Position numbers and translations under genes: made by a program. Positions 22,500-34,931 of a DNA stretch of 64,000 nucleotides are shown here, in pieces. The stretch lies in contig JAFMSR010000031.1 of assembly GCA_022818135.1 (NCBI GenBank), positions 803,524-867,523 on the forward strand. The letters run 5' to 3'. The stretch comes from Saxidomus purpurata (lineage: Eukaryota > Mollusca > Bivalvia > Venerida > Veneridae). The notes below the pieces were generated by a model. That model made no database searches and was not told the origin of the DNA. It saw only the letters and a list, made by a program, of their open reading frames with translations. The first letter of the stretch is position 1, and each line of letters begins with the position of its first letter.

Positions 22500-22900
22500 T
22501 TAACGCTTGGCTGCTGCTATTTTCTGGTATAACATAGCATAAACATATAAATAAGTCATTTTTAATCCTAATTTACTGCTTTCAATTTTTACACAAATAA
22601 TGTCGTCGGCACTATGAAAAACTAGTGTGCCAGGAGAAATAAATTGGTTTCTTACATAAATAATAATTCCCCCCGAAGATCGCTTAGTAGATGCTTTGTT
22701 TTCAGTTCTATTTAAAAGAAAATACTCAACATTTTCAACGTGTAAGTTTGAATATTGATTTGCCCATGTTTCGGTTAACAAAACAATATGTGTTTTAAAT
22801 ATTCTATTTAAATTGGAGATAACAGTTTGTTCGTCCGTTTACTAGATATACCCTGAATGTTCTTTAATGCGCAACGTAGCGAGACCTTCTCGTCGCTGAC
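22500..22900 (-). pseudogene. LINE ORF2 endonuclease N-terminus, frameshifted
   Basis: Contains the LTETW motif of the endonuclease active site and the RSSGGIIIYVRN strand. A frame change near 22555 is needed to continue into the frame of 21418-22476, and another near 22810-22830 to reach an upstream KNIQG-like segment typical of the domain start. At least two indels therefore inactivate this ORF2. Confidence 0.7.
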
Positions 22901-24022
22901 CTAATGTCCTACATTTGGAGCAGTGGGTGAAAACCCGTCTTTCTGTTCACTCTGTTTTGATTGTTGACCACACTCTGCTTGCAACGTCTGACTATTTATA
23001 GAATCAGGTAAAACCCGATTTTCACTGTGCTCATTACACGACTGTCTATTTAAAGCAACGGGTAAAACCCGAGTGTTTTTGCGAAATGTGCTGGAACTGT
23101 TTTGTCTCTTGTACGGAATGGCAGATTGTGAACGTTTTTCAGACCATGACGAAGCACGAACATTTCGTGCACGCCCCCTCGTCGGTGAACTAGCTGATAG
23201 TACACTTGTTTGTTTTGACTCCATATAACCTGAGTCACTGGATTTCACAAGAGTTTCTTCCTAGTCACAAGTCTGAATTTCGCGACTTGGGTGCTTTTAT
23301 TCTGCCGTGGAACAACTTCCGCTGTCGGAGCTTGATTGATGAATAATGTTGTCCTCGGCATTTGTAACAGTTTGAAAGTGCGGACATTGAGATAAGTCTG
23401 TATTATTTGACTGGTACTGAATACCTGTAGGACTGACATTTTCGTTAGGTGATACAGAGACTGTATTTTGTATATCTGTGCCTGTAAAGTCAATCAGGCG
23501 GAACTGTGATTGACTGCAGGTATCCCCTTCTGGAACAGGTGGGACTGGTGGAACTATGTTTTGAGTAGATTCAAAGAAAATAGATGACTGGCCTGGAGAT
23601 TCCATGTTGCCGGATGTTAGTGCGATCTGCGATGCAATATGTGGGGACAAAACCGGTTGGATACATGACAACAGATGTGGGTTGCATTGGTCCTTGTAGA
23701 ATCGGACTTAAATTTTGTGCCAAACCGGATAATGACGACAACTGCTGGTGTAACATAGCATTAGTGTTCATGCTTGGATTTATGTTTCTGGGTTGTGGAT
23801 TGATGTTTGTCGATGGTACTGAAGTGGTGCAAGTGGCGACTTGGGGTAAGTTTCCGTGTACAGTATTGCCATTTATGTTTGCTTGAGGGCACGTATTACG
23901 TTGTGTAAACATCTCTGAACTACCTCCCGGGTGAGCGACTTCGCGTGAAATAGGGTAGTGTGACGTTTCTTTAACCGATTGGTATTGATGTACTTGTTCC
24001 AATCTGGAAGTTCGTCTTGTAC
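22901..24022 (-). pseudogene. LINE ORF1 C-terminal extension, broken
   Basis: Three overlapping minus-strand open pieces (23571-24002, 23297-23671, 22901-23248) encode a low-complexity Pro/Ser/Gln/Asn-rich region, for example VPPVPPVPEGD, followed by a basic Ser/Arg-rich part (RGRARNVRASSWSEKRSQS). They lie between the ORF1 core and the endonuclease and are probably one continuous tail split by indels. Such disordered tails with basic ends occur in several LINE ORF1 proteins and assist RNA binding. Function here is inferred from position. Confidence 0.5.
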
Positions 24023-24128
24023 AAAAAAGACAAAAATAATATCAAACAGGGAATGCCACGTACCAAAAACGCAGCCTCCCCAAAACGAGCCCCACAGCAC
24101 CCAGAAGTGCACACCACCAACACACACT

Positions 24129-24159
<31 letters not shown>

Positions 24160-24247
24160 ATGTACACACACACACATATACACCACCAACACACACCAGC
24201 ATACAAAGCAAACACACGAGGACAAAACGAACAATTAAAGGAACACA
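24023..24247 (-). mobile_element. 5'-truncated LINE 3' end with (AC)n, nested in ORF1
   Basis: Reads on the minus strand as the 3' UTR of the family at 41572-42586: GTTCCTTTAATTGTTCG, a (TG)n tract of about 18 repeats at 24125-24158, GGTGCTGTGGGGCTCG-like text, then the shared terminus ATTCCCTGTTTGATATTATT and a T/A-rich tail. It interrupts the ORF1 of the older LINE in the same orientation. Open frames across it (24042-24260 and others) are microsatellite artefacts. Confidence 0.75.
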
Positions 24248-24980
24248 AGTCTCCCATCATGAATCAATTTTGCTGGGTACACAATTTGTATTTTAGAGTT
24301 CGGGAAGTCTTTATTTAATTGTTTATAATGCGGCCATAGTCGAGAACGAGCTTCCTGGATTTCTCTGGGATAATCAAAATCTATGGAAAATTTGGTACCC
24401 TTCAACATGGTGACTTTACTCATTTTATGCTCAATATCACAATAATCACGTAAATTCACTATAATGGGCCTTTTTTGGATTTGCTTCCGCCGATCCTGTG
24501 CACCAAGTCTGTGTGCGCGGGCGATATACACACGTGGAGCGTCAATATCTAAATGATTGATAAGGAACTCTCGTATGAGCTGGAAACAATTTTCATCTCT
24601 GTTTTCTACATAACCTCTGAAAATAAGATTGTATCTTCGAGCCCTTGCTTCGCTGTCTATAGATTTGTAGGCTAATGTACGCATAAAGTATGTTTGAATG
24701 TTGGTGATATGTTTTATCTGACCTAGCTTTTCATTCATACCTGAAAGCGATTTTCAAAAAAAGAGAGGCCACGATTACAGTTGATTTGCTCAGTTCGAAT
24801 ACATCTTAGTTCATCAAACATATATGTTAGTTTTGTGTCTATTGTGCAGTTCATAAAATCTTGCCTTGTAACTTCAATTTTTTCAGAGTTCTGTTCTGGA
24901 TTTTGGATAATATTTTCCCGCTCCTGTAGAATTTGAAAACGATTCTTTGTTGATATTCCATAATCACTGTTCTGATCCAT
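24235..24980 (-). pseudogene. LINE ORF1 (L1-type RNA-binding core)
   Basis: Two adjoining minus-strand frames, 24735-24980 (81 codons) and 24235-24738 (167 codons), together form ORF1. A one-base deletion at about 24737 separates them. The second carries the L1-ORF1-type RRM and C-terminal domain: RRYNLIFRGY, then VYIARAHRLG, RPIIVNLRDY and KGTKFSIDFDYPREI. In L1 this protein coats the element RNA as a trimer with chaperone activity. The first frame is the N-terminal, partly helical segment. The ORF ends prematurely because the nested microsatellite element supplies the stop. Confidence 0.75.
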
Positions 24981-26321
24981 TGTAACAGCTTACAAAGTAC
25001 AAAATTTATCATCACAGTCAGAAAAACTAATTCATCCAATGTTTTGATCAAAATGCAAAATATCCAATATGAAACTATTTGTTTTCAAATTTTTCACACA
25101 GGTACAAAAACACGTCTCCCTGTCCGCCATATTTAATTGAATTGACAATTTATATTATTGAAATCTATATCATCACTCTATATTTCACTGATATAACACA
25201 GTATTTCTTTAATAAGCATAAAATAAAACCGTATACTTAATTTGATAAGATGCACATCATTTCGATGTTTGATTATGTTATGTCCCGGTATTACCTAATA
25301 TTCATTATAAAATATAAGAGTATCAACCTTCCAAATAACCATTCAATAAAAAGGACATGCATATGACCAGCGACACGGGAAAATGGGCCTTCAAACAAAA
25401 TACTTGGAAACTTACTTTCTTGTATATTTTGAATAAACAATATTTCAATATCAATATTGAAAAATTTCAGTTGCCCGAGTCCAGTACAAACAAAACTACA
25501 ATACTTTGAAAAAGTATACCTAAGGCGTCATTTTCCACTCTAAAAATGACGTCACATACCTCATTTTGACGTCAAAAGTCACTTCCATTTACATGGGCTA
25601 TCTATTCCGGTAATCATTTCCTAACAGCATCATTTATTTTTGGTTGCAACATTATATAATCTTTCAATATATATCATATCTGGTGAACTATATTATGTCT
25701 TCTTTCCACGATATGCCTTTTTTATAAGGTATAGCCAAAATAAAAAAAAGAATCACTTTAAATCGCTGTTGCCATAGTAATGGTCTTTGAGGATTTTGAA
25801 GCCAATAGTATGTTTCTGTTGAGGAAAATATAGTGGTTATCAGTTTTTAATTCTTTATCAATTATTGTCGAATAATGTAACAAATGTCCGAAGGTACATT
25901 TTCGCGCGTCGAAGGTTATAAACATTAACCTTGTTTTCGTTACCTATCATATATGCTTATTTTCCTAAAATTACTATTTTGTATCGTCTATTTGTCTAGT
26001 TGAGTAAATAAATAATGAATATTTTTGGTTTGGTAAATGTACTAACTTCTTTTCAAATATAATATTTTTACTGTGATGTGAAACGAATTAACTGATTCAT
26101 ATTACTTATTTCAGCCTCAAAACTTTTACATTTCTTTAAAGATTTCATCTTGATGAGTTGAAGTGGAGTCTTAGTGTCTCCTTCTTGTCATAAATTCAAG
26201 TCTGTTTTAACAAAAAATCATACTTTTAAAGATCTTAACATACTTTCAATTTTCCTCACAATTTGCATAATACAAAACAAAATGTTGTACAGACTTTTTT
26301 TCAAAAAAATTCAGGTTCCCG
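24981..26321. other. LINE 5' leader, then AT-rich DNA with two CRE palindromes
   Basis: 24981-25130 is probably the 5' UTR of the adjacent LINE; its start is unclear. Beyond it no gene is visible. Two perfect TGACGTCA palindromes lie at 25547-25554 and 25567-25574, 20 bp centre to centre. Confidence 0.4.
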
Positions 26322-27911
26322 TGTTAGTGTAGCAAACTGTTCTAATTATCTTGCATATTTAGGGGGTCAACCGGTCTATAAAATCTAACAATGAGTGTCA
26401 TATATCAAAATGTTCAGCAGGCTCTGGACAATACGAAACGGAAGTTCATTTTACCCAAAATGGTTGGAGCCGACAGAAATCCAAGATGGCGTCCAAGATG
26501 GCCGCCATAATTTAGAAAACAAGCTAATATACCTTTTTCTGTCACTTCTTTGTCGTGTATGTACAGATTAACACCAAATTTGTTTTATTTTCACTTCACA
26601 TTACTTCTCTTTAAAATTTGTAATCATGGTTATTTTAAGTTATAGAGGTCAAGGTCAAATTCAAGGTCAAAGGTCAAATTTTGTGAAAATTGGACATTCG
26701 GATACATATTTTTCTATGTTACATTCCTTATATGAAACATATCAACATTAATTATTCAGCAAAATATGCAACAATGTATATTCTTCAAATTATTAGCACT
26801 GTTTAGTTCAGATATGTTGTTGCCATGGTAATCCAAGATGGCGTCCAAAAAGGTCGCCATAATTGAGAAACAACTAAATATACCCTTTATTTGCTACTAC
26901 TTTGTCATTTATGTACATAAAAACACCAAATCTGTTTTATTTTCACTTCACATTAGTTCTCTTGACAAATTTGTAATCATGGTTATTTTAAGTTATAGAG
27001 GTCGAAGTCAAACTCAAGGTCAAAGGTCAAATTTTGTGAAAATTGGACATTCAGATACATATTTTTCTTTGTTACATTCCTAATATGAAGCACATCAACA
27101 TTAATTATTCACCAAAATTTACGACAACCATATTCTCCAAATTATTAGCACTGTATAGTTCAGATATGTTGTTGCCATGGTAATCCAAGATGGCGTCCAA
27201 AAAGGTCGCCAACATTGAAAAAACTACCAAATATACTCTTAACCTGCCAAAACTTTGTCACTTATGTACAGATTAACACCAAATCTGTTTTATTTTCACT
27301 TCACAATAGTTCTCTTTAAATTTTGTAATCATGGTCAGTTCATAACATGGTCAAGTTATAGATGTCAAGGTCAAACTCAAGATCAAGGGTCAAATTTTGT
27401 AAAAATTGTACATTTGGCGAGATGTTTTTCTTTATTACATTCCTAATATGAAGCATATCAACAGTAATAATCTGCCAACATTTACAGCAATGTTGTTTTA
27501 CAAATATTTGGCACTGTTTGGTTCAGATATGCTGTTGCCATGGTTATTCAAGATGGCTTCCAAGATTGCCACCAAAATGAAGAAAACAACCAAATAATCC
27601 CTTTTCTGCCGCTAGTTTGCCTTATATGTACACATTTACACCAAACCAGTTTTAATTTTAATTCACATAAATTTTCTTTTAAATATTTACTCATGGTCAT
27701 ATTTAGTTGTAGAGGTCAAGGTTAAACTCAAGGTCAAAGGTCAAAATTTGGCACCCCACATCCGACAAGATGTATTTCTTTGTTACATTCCTAAAATGAA
27801 ACATATCAACAGTAATTACATATTTTATGTGCAGCAAGGACAATTCTTAAACAGACTTGTGTACTTTTTTGCATTTATTTTACAGTATTATTCTATCTTT
27901 AGAAGGACAAA
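26322..27911. repeat. Left arm of a 5.5 kb inverted repeat; four 350 bp tandem units
   Basis: Matches the reverse complement of 29894-31796. The outer part (AACCGGTCTATAAAATCTAA at 26369) is unique. Inside are tandem units of about 351-363 bp, marked by ATCCAAGATGGCGTCCAA-like starts at about 26480, 26832, 27183 and 27546. Each unit holds a CCATGGTAA, an AACACCAAATCTGTTTTATT and an AGGTCAAAGGTCA segment. The short open frames repeated in it (26838-27083, 27255-27446, 27406-27597, 27540-27725) recur mirror-wise in the other arm and are by-products of the repeat, not genes. Confidence 0.85.
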
Positions 27912-29893
27912 TATTCCTGATTTGAAACATATAAACAGTAATAATCTGACGAAATTTTCAAGTTTTATTTCTGATCAAGGCTTCTTACAAGAATGTGATC
28001 ATATAAATATGTACGTTTGTTATATCCTAGCTACAATAAACATGTGATATTTCGAGGAACAAATACACTATTCTGTATATCATAGATATAAATGTAGATT
28101 TCTGTGCAATACCTTTATAAAGTTCAAGAAATTTAGAAGAATGAGTCAATTTTTGAAGTGGGATAAAATAGTTTTACAAAAGGAGGCAAGTTTTCCAGTT
28201 TAGTTTTGTTACTGCAACGTTGTTTTACAAATATTTGGCACTGCCATGCCGGGGGAACCCGCATATGAAGTGCAAAATGCACCTCGGTAAAAATCATTAT
28301 TATGCTGAGCTTCCGGAACTCCATATGCGGATAAATTAAAAGGAAAAACAAGGTAGGTGATGCTACATTTTTACATTTTTCATATAATTTAAAACGTACA
28401 AGGAAACAACATATAGGGAGAGACGCGGAATTTATCTGAGGATCGAATAGCATTCAAGTTGTTTTTTTGCAATTCTTCTTGTTACATACTGCAAGGCGTA
28501 CAGCTTAGGTGTTTGAGTTGTGACAATCTGGGTGGTCCTCTACCAAGTTTGTTCAAACCATACCTCTAGGGTTAGAATGAGTTTAACATCATATATTTGT
28601 AGTTTGATGTTTGTATATCTGTGACATTGATAATGACCATGTTATTTAGTGTGGTTGTATTCAGGTGAGCGATATAGGGCTAGCATGGCTTTCATAAATT
28701 GGTCTCGAGACTCCAGTCATGACCAAACCAATCAATTGAGAAAAAAAAGAAAAAAAGTTTTCTTATCTGGTACACATCCACAGGTACGAATTGTGACGAT
28801 ATTTTTATATTGAAAATGAAACTATGAAAGCATCTTTGCCTTATGTCAAATATAATTTCCTTTGGACCTTAAATTTGACACTAGAAATGAGTAACGCTTT
28901 AAAGCAGCTTGAGGTGAAGGACAATTAAATCAGGTATTGGGATTATTACAAAATGTGGTATGTTTGATTTTCTCAATTCTTGCGGCCATCTAGTAAGCCC
29001 CATAGATTTTCATGGAAACATCATAAAATCATCTGAGCCTAACAACGATGAAGATGAAAACATTTCATATTACTTTTAATTCTGGAATATACTGTCGAAA
29101 TGTTTTGTATGAGGCATATGATAAAAACAACATGTATCTGGACGTTTGTCCAATTTTTACGATTTTGTACAATTGATTTTGAATTTGACATTATCATTTG
29201 ATCACTACATTTAAAATAGTAACTACTAAAATTTTAAAGAGACTGTAGGTGAAATAGAAATAAAACGGGTGTTGGGTAAATCTTAACAAGAATGACAAAA
29301 CATGACAGAAAAAATGTTTATTTCCTTTTACTGCCATTATTGGATGGCATCTTGAATTACCATTGCAAAATCATATCTGAGCATAACAGTACTAACTATT
29401 AAAATAATATTCATTTTGATGCAAGGTTTATCATTATACGCCAAAAAAATGATCTGAGTACAGTAACTATAAGTTAGACAACATTTGTCACCGCACAACA
29501 GACATAAAAAGGGCGCGACATGGTAACTTAATGTACATAAATAATGCCAAATCAAATATAGATCTAAATCAGAAATATTGTCTAGTTTTAATTGGTACGA
29601 AATACTTAGGTAGACGAGAGAAAAAATTTATAGTGTGCTCCCACCTTTATTGTAAACAACTAAAAAAGTTTTAAAAAAAGGAACTACACGCCATACAACT
29701 GGCAGGAATTGACAACATTTTAATATCTACCAGTTTCTATCCTTCCTGGACCTTCATCAGGATAACAATGTAAGCAAAATCAAACACTGAAGTACTAGAA
29801 ATGTGGAGTAAGTTTGTGACGTAAGTTACTAAAATTGGATTTTCTGTTACTATGAATAGATGGAATTAGGCAGCAGTCCAAAAGTTCTATTTT
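27912..29893. other. Spacer of the inverted repeat, with older diverged units
   Basis: No gene recognised. Diverged pieces of the 350 bp unit are still visible: GTTGTTTTACAAATATTTGG at about 28218 in left-arm orientation, and GGATGGCATCTTGAATTACC at about 29342 with ATCTGAGCATAACAGT in right-arm orientation. A further degenerate relative lies at about 28820-29060. The array is therefore older than the present arms. The open frames at 28133-28453 and 29337-29555 show no domain. Confidence 0.5.
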
Positions 29894-31796
29894 TTGTCCT
29901 TCTAAAGATAGAATAATACTGTAAAATAATAGAATTGTCCTTGCTGCACATAAAATACGTAATTACTGTTGATATGTTTCATTTTAGGAATGTAACAAAG
30001 AAATACATCTTGTCGGATGTGGGGTGCCAAATTTTGACCTTTGACCTTGAGCTTAACCTTGACCTCTACAACTAAATATGACCATGAGTAAATATTTAAA
30101 AGAAAACTTATGTGTATTAAAATTAAAACTGTTTTGGTGTAAATGTGTACATATAAGGCAAACTAGCGGCAGTAAAGGGATTATTTGGTTGTTTTCTTCA
30201 TTTTGGTGGCAATCTTGGAAGCCATCTTGAATAACCATGGTAACAGCATATCTGAACTAAACAGTGCCAAATATTTGTAAAACAACATTGCTGTAAATGT
30301 TGGCAGATTATTACTGTTGATATGCTTCATATTAGGAATGTAACAAAGAAAAACATCTCGCCAAATGTACAATTTTTACAAAATTTGACCCTTGATCTTG
30401 AGTTTGACCTTGACATCTATAACTTGACCATGTTATGAACTGACCATGATTACAAAATTTAAAGAGAACTAATGTGAAGTGAAAATAAAACAGATTTGGT
30501 GTTAATCTGTACATAAGTGACAAAGTAGTAGCTGATTAAGAGTATATTTGGTAGTTTTCTGAATGTTGGCGACCTTTTTGGACGCCATCTTGGATTACCA
30601 TGGCAACAACATATCTGAACTATACAGTGCTAATATTTTGGAGAATATGGTTGTCGTAAATTTTGGTGAATAATTAATGTTGATGTGCTTCATATTAGGA
30701 ATGTAACAAAGAAAAATATGTATCTGAATGTCCAATTTTCACAAAATTTGACGTTTGACCTTGAGTTTGACCTCGACCTCTATAACTTAAAATAATCATG
30801 ATTACAAATTTGTCAAGAGAACTAATGTGAAGTGAAAATAAAACAGATTTGGTGTTTATATGTACATAAATGACAAAGTAGTAGCAAATAAAGGGTATAT
30901 TTGGTTGTTTCTCAATTTTGGCGACCTTTTTGGACGCCATCTTGGATTACCATGGCAACAACATATCTGAACTAAACAGTGCTAATAATTTGAAGAATAT
31001 ACATTGTTGTTTATTTTGCTGAATAATTAATGTTGATATGTTTCATATAAGGAATGTAACATAGAAAAATATGTATCCGAATGTCCAATTTTCACAAAAT
31101 TTGACCTTTGACCTTGAATTTGACCTTGACCTCCATAACTTAAAATAACCATGATTACAAATTTTAAAGAGAAGTAATGTGAAGAGAAAATAAAACAGAT
31201 TTGGCGTTAATATGTACATAAATGACAAAGTAGTAGCAAATAAAGGGTATATTTGGTTGTTTTCTCAATTTTGGCGACCTTTTTGGACGCCATCTTGGAT
31301 TACCATGGCAACAACATATCTGAACTAAACAGTTCTAATAATTTGAAGAAAATACATTGTTGTTAATTTTGGCGAATAATTAATGTTGATGTACTTCATA
31401 TAAGGAATGTAACATAGAAATATATGTATCCGAATGTCCAATTTTCACAAAATCTGACCTTTGACCTTGAATTTGACCTTGACCTCTATAACTTAAATTA
31501 ATCATGATTACAAATTTTTAAAGAGAACTAATGTGAAGTGAAAATAAAACAGATTTGGTGTTAATCTGTACATACCCGACAAAGTAGTGACAGAAAAAGG
31601 TATATTTGCTTGTTTTCTACATTATGGCGGCCATCTTGGATGCCATCTTGGATTTCTGTCGACTCCAACCAGTTTGGTAAAAATGAACTTCCGTTTCATA
31701 TTGCGCAGAGCCTGCTGAACATTTTGATATATGACACTCATTGTTAGATTTTATAGACCGGTTAGGTGCTTTCAACCACAGGGTATTTGCTACACT
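29894..31796. repeat. Right arm of the inverted repeat; five 350 bp tandem units
   Basis: Mirror image of 26322-27911. Unit boundaries (GCCATCTTGGATTACCATGG) lie at about 30228, 30590, 30943, 31293 and 31645, spaced 350-362 bp, so this arm has one unit more than the left arm. The outer end GACCGGTT at 31757 pairs with 26369. Sequence identity between arms is high over most of the length by eye, implying a fairly recent inversion-duplication or ongoing gene conversion. Confidence 0.85.
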
Positions 31797-31971
31797 ATGT
31801 GGCGCAGAACAAATATTTTCGCCAGGCTACATAACTCAGTACCTTATTTAAACATTTAGCTAGTGATATAACTGCACGATGAAATGACAATTAGCGACTG
31901 GCTCCAAGATCGAAATACATTCAATGGTGAGATGTTAGATGATGCCTGTCACTTTGGCCTTTTGTTTTCGT

Positions 31972-32023
31972 AAAAACAAAAATAATATCAAACAGGGAAT
32001 GCCACGTACCAAAAACGAAGCCT
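31972..32023 (-). mobile_element. Short 5'-truncated LINE 3' end
   Basis: About 50 bp identical to the 3' end of the TG-microsatellite LINE family on the minus strand: GGCTTCGTTTTTGGTACGTG, then ATTCCCTGTTTGATATTATT and a T/A-rich tail. It lacks the microsatellite altogether. Confidence 0.65.
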
Positions 32024-34931
32024 TTTTGTAACGTAGATTCGGAATCTATACAGTAGGCGCCAACATATCCATTTAAGTCTCTTTCTGATACAAAGGAATA
32101 GCACATATGGACGCATGGTTAATGGGATTTGTAAGAAACAGATCAATCTTCATTGTTATATAAAATCTTTAAGAATGAAACATACTGATCGTGTCTATGT
32201 AGTGGGATATGGAAGATTTTTCACTGAGTTTGAGCAATCAAAATGTATCAAATTACCTTAGGTTATTCCTACGATAACAAGAATTCAAGTATTTTTCTAT
32301 CTTCTAAAACCTTTGACATGTTTGACTTATCAGGCAGTTCTTATTTGCTCCGGGATAAAAGTACCTCCAGCTATTAATAGAGCACAACTATATTTATCTT
32401 ACTAAAAAAAAACTATAACATAAACGATACCCATTCAGATATGATTTTACTCTGCTACTAGTCCATGAATAGTTTTTGACGTTCTACGCAAACCAATCAG
32501 TTTCTTTCCAAGTAATAATACAATGTATTCCCGTTAATTTTCCTTGTTTGTTTTTCACCCTGATGATTTCTTTTTTCCAAAAAACTGAGCATTTCAACAA
32601 AGTATCATAGAGAGTTTACGTTTCTATAAGTTGTTTTATTGGGGATGCATTCTAAACAATTATTGAGAGAGGACTGTAATGCCTTGTGTATAAGAACTTT
32701 TTTGTACTTTGCATATCATTGCCCTAAATACTGGAACTAGTCGAACCGTGTAAACGTTAAGTAAATTTAGCTGATTTTACTCACAAAACGACGTAGAGCG
32801 TAGTGTTAATAGGCCGTGATATACAAATAATCTGGGAGGCAATCTACCTCAAATGTATGGGATTTATTATTTTAGTATCTAAACGTTAGACATATGTGAC
32901 GTATTTTAATTCCTTCATATTGATAGATCTTTATACGTTGCATATCGGATATATACAATATAATGTAAGTATTTTCTATACTTTTAGCTGTCTTTTGATT
33001 AATACATAATGGACCTTTGATATAAACTGATACATTGAAAGCCTGCGATAAATTATGTGCAATATTTGTACCGCCTCCAGCCTCTTGAATCTTACCAAAG
33101 ACACAACACATTTCAAATTTAATATTTGGACCACAGGATATGTAATTCCTAACTTAGTAGTATGCCTTAATTATTCTTCACAATGATAATGTAAACTGAA
33201 AATCTTTTGAGAATATTTCAAACATAGTTACAATGTATCATTTATAGTGATTAATTTCCAAAACTGCATTCCTCTACTTTTAATCATTTTAATAAAATGA
33301 TTGAAGTCTGTTATATCAAATAGTGGATTTCGTAGACGCAAATGCAGTCCTTATCAATCCCTTTCGTAACAGTCTTAGATACATTGTATGAAAATGGATA
33401 ATAATGATTTTGGTAGCTAACAGCTGCTCAGGTATCTGCTCACAACAATTCAGTTTTACTGGGATGTTTCTTTCAATTACAATTTAGTGTACAACTACGG
33501 AATATGTTTTTATTCAAACGTTTACGTAATGGATTAATAAAGGTTTGAATGCCAATTACTTTCTGTTCAGTGTGCGGTGTACATTGTTTTGCATACAAAA
33601 CCTAAGAACTTTATATAATGTTTATTATATTCAATGAAGCAAATGACTTTTAATGATTCAAATCTTACCAAAACATTCGTTATTTCTTGGTGTACAACTA
33701 AAAGGGATAAAAGCTTGAAACTTGTGTTTCGCCGTATTTGCTAGAAAAAGCAGTACACATTTCAAACACAAAGAAATAATTAATTTAAATATAGTACTTT
33801 GACACATTTCTGAAAAAACTAATATAATTAATTGATGGATTTGTCCTTCCACATATGTTAGGTAAGATCTTTCACGCAGTCATTGAGCTAACTCACTTGA
33901 GAGCAAGTATCTAATATAACTTTTCTTCACGTACATTTAAAATCAAACAGGGGATAAACGGACTTAAAATTGTTGTCATAAGATATCCTTCTTAATTATT
34001 AAAGCTCTGATTAGCGATTTTATGAACATATATTTTTCATCATCTATAAAAGCAAACGATATTATTCATAGCTACTTACGATAACTATTAGGCCATTTAT
34101 TTGTCATAAATGCTACACAAAACATCATTTTCGCCAGATTAAAGTGAAATTAAGACAGAAATACAAAATACACACATATTCTTAATTTGTAATCCTAGCT
34201 CGAAATTTCGCAAAACATATCAATATAAAAAAAAACAAAAAAACTTTACTTTAAGTGAGAGGTAGAAAAAGATTGAAACATGTACTAGAGATCAAATTAG
34301 ATTCAAAATATATAAAACAATTCAAATATTTGATATATGTATAATACATACTGCAAAAATAAAGCTATTATTCTTTTAACACATCTGCATGAACATCGTT
34401 TGTATTTAATTATATAGTAAGACAAATAGTTTCTTATGTTATTTACACCACTGTTGAATACTATACTGCAAATGCTTTAAAAGACTTCTTCAAAATGACC
34501 AATTTTAAAAGAACGATACTAATATGGCAACTAAAGGAAATCCAAATCAAACTGGAAAAGTACAAACACTTGGCAGAACTAATTAATATTATAAATTAAA
34601 CATCCTTTAAGGTTGGAAAGAAACAGAAATTTAACGATACAACTTAAAAAGAAAACCGGCATCACAGCAATAACACTAAACCGTGTAAAAATGCATTCTT
34701 TCATTGAAATATCCTAAATGTGTCTTTTTTGAAAGAATCACACGGAATTATATTATTAAGTTTGGGTATGTATTTATAATCATATTTCCTTTGGCAAAGT
34801 AAAAGTGCAAACTATCAATAATGCGGGATGTCTGGCTTATTCGTCTTTTGCGATATATGCAGATGCATAAAATGTTTTTTTAATTAATCCATGTTCCTGT
34901 TGTAATTGATGATGAGGAATAAATCACTTAC
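32024..34931. other. No gene supported
   Basis: AT-rich. The minus-strand frame 32872-33111 contains GGGTNIA, reminiscent of a von Willebrand A domain metal site, but the residues around it do not fit that fold. The frame at 33658-33852 has no domain. Confidence 0.35.

Noticed and set aside
23584..23886. Plus-strand frame of 100 codons, Cys/Gly rich
   Set aside because: Antisense shadow of the LINE ORF1 tail.
26838..31228. Mirror-image sets of 60-81 codon open frames as a paralogous small-protein family
   Set aside because: They recur because the 350 bp unit recurs, have no conserved domain, and cross unit borders. Codon positions show no sign of constraint by eye.
32872..33111. Minus-strand frame with GGGTNIA, possible von Willebrand A metal site
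   Set aside because: The motif is short, the surrounding residues do not fit the fold, and the proposed acceptor has a poor pyrimidine tract.
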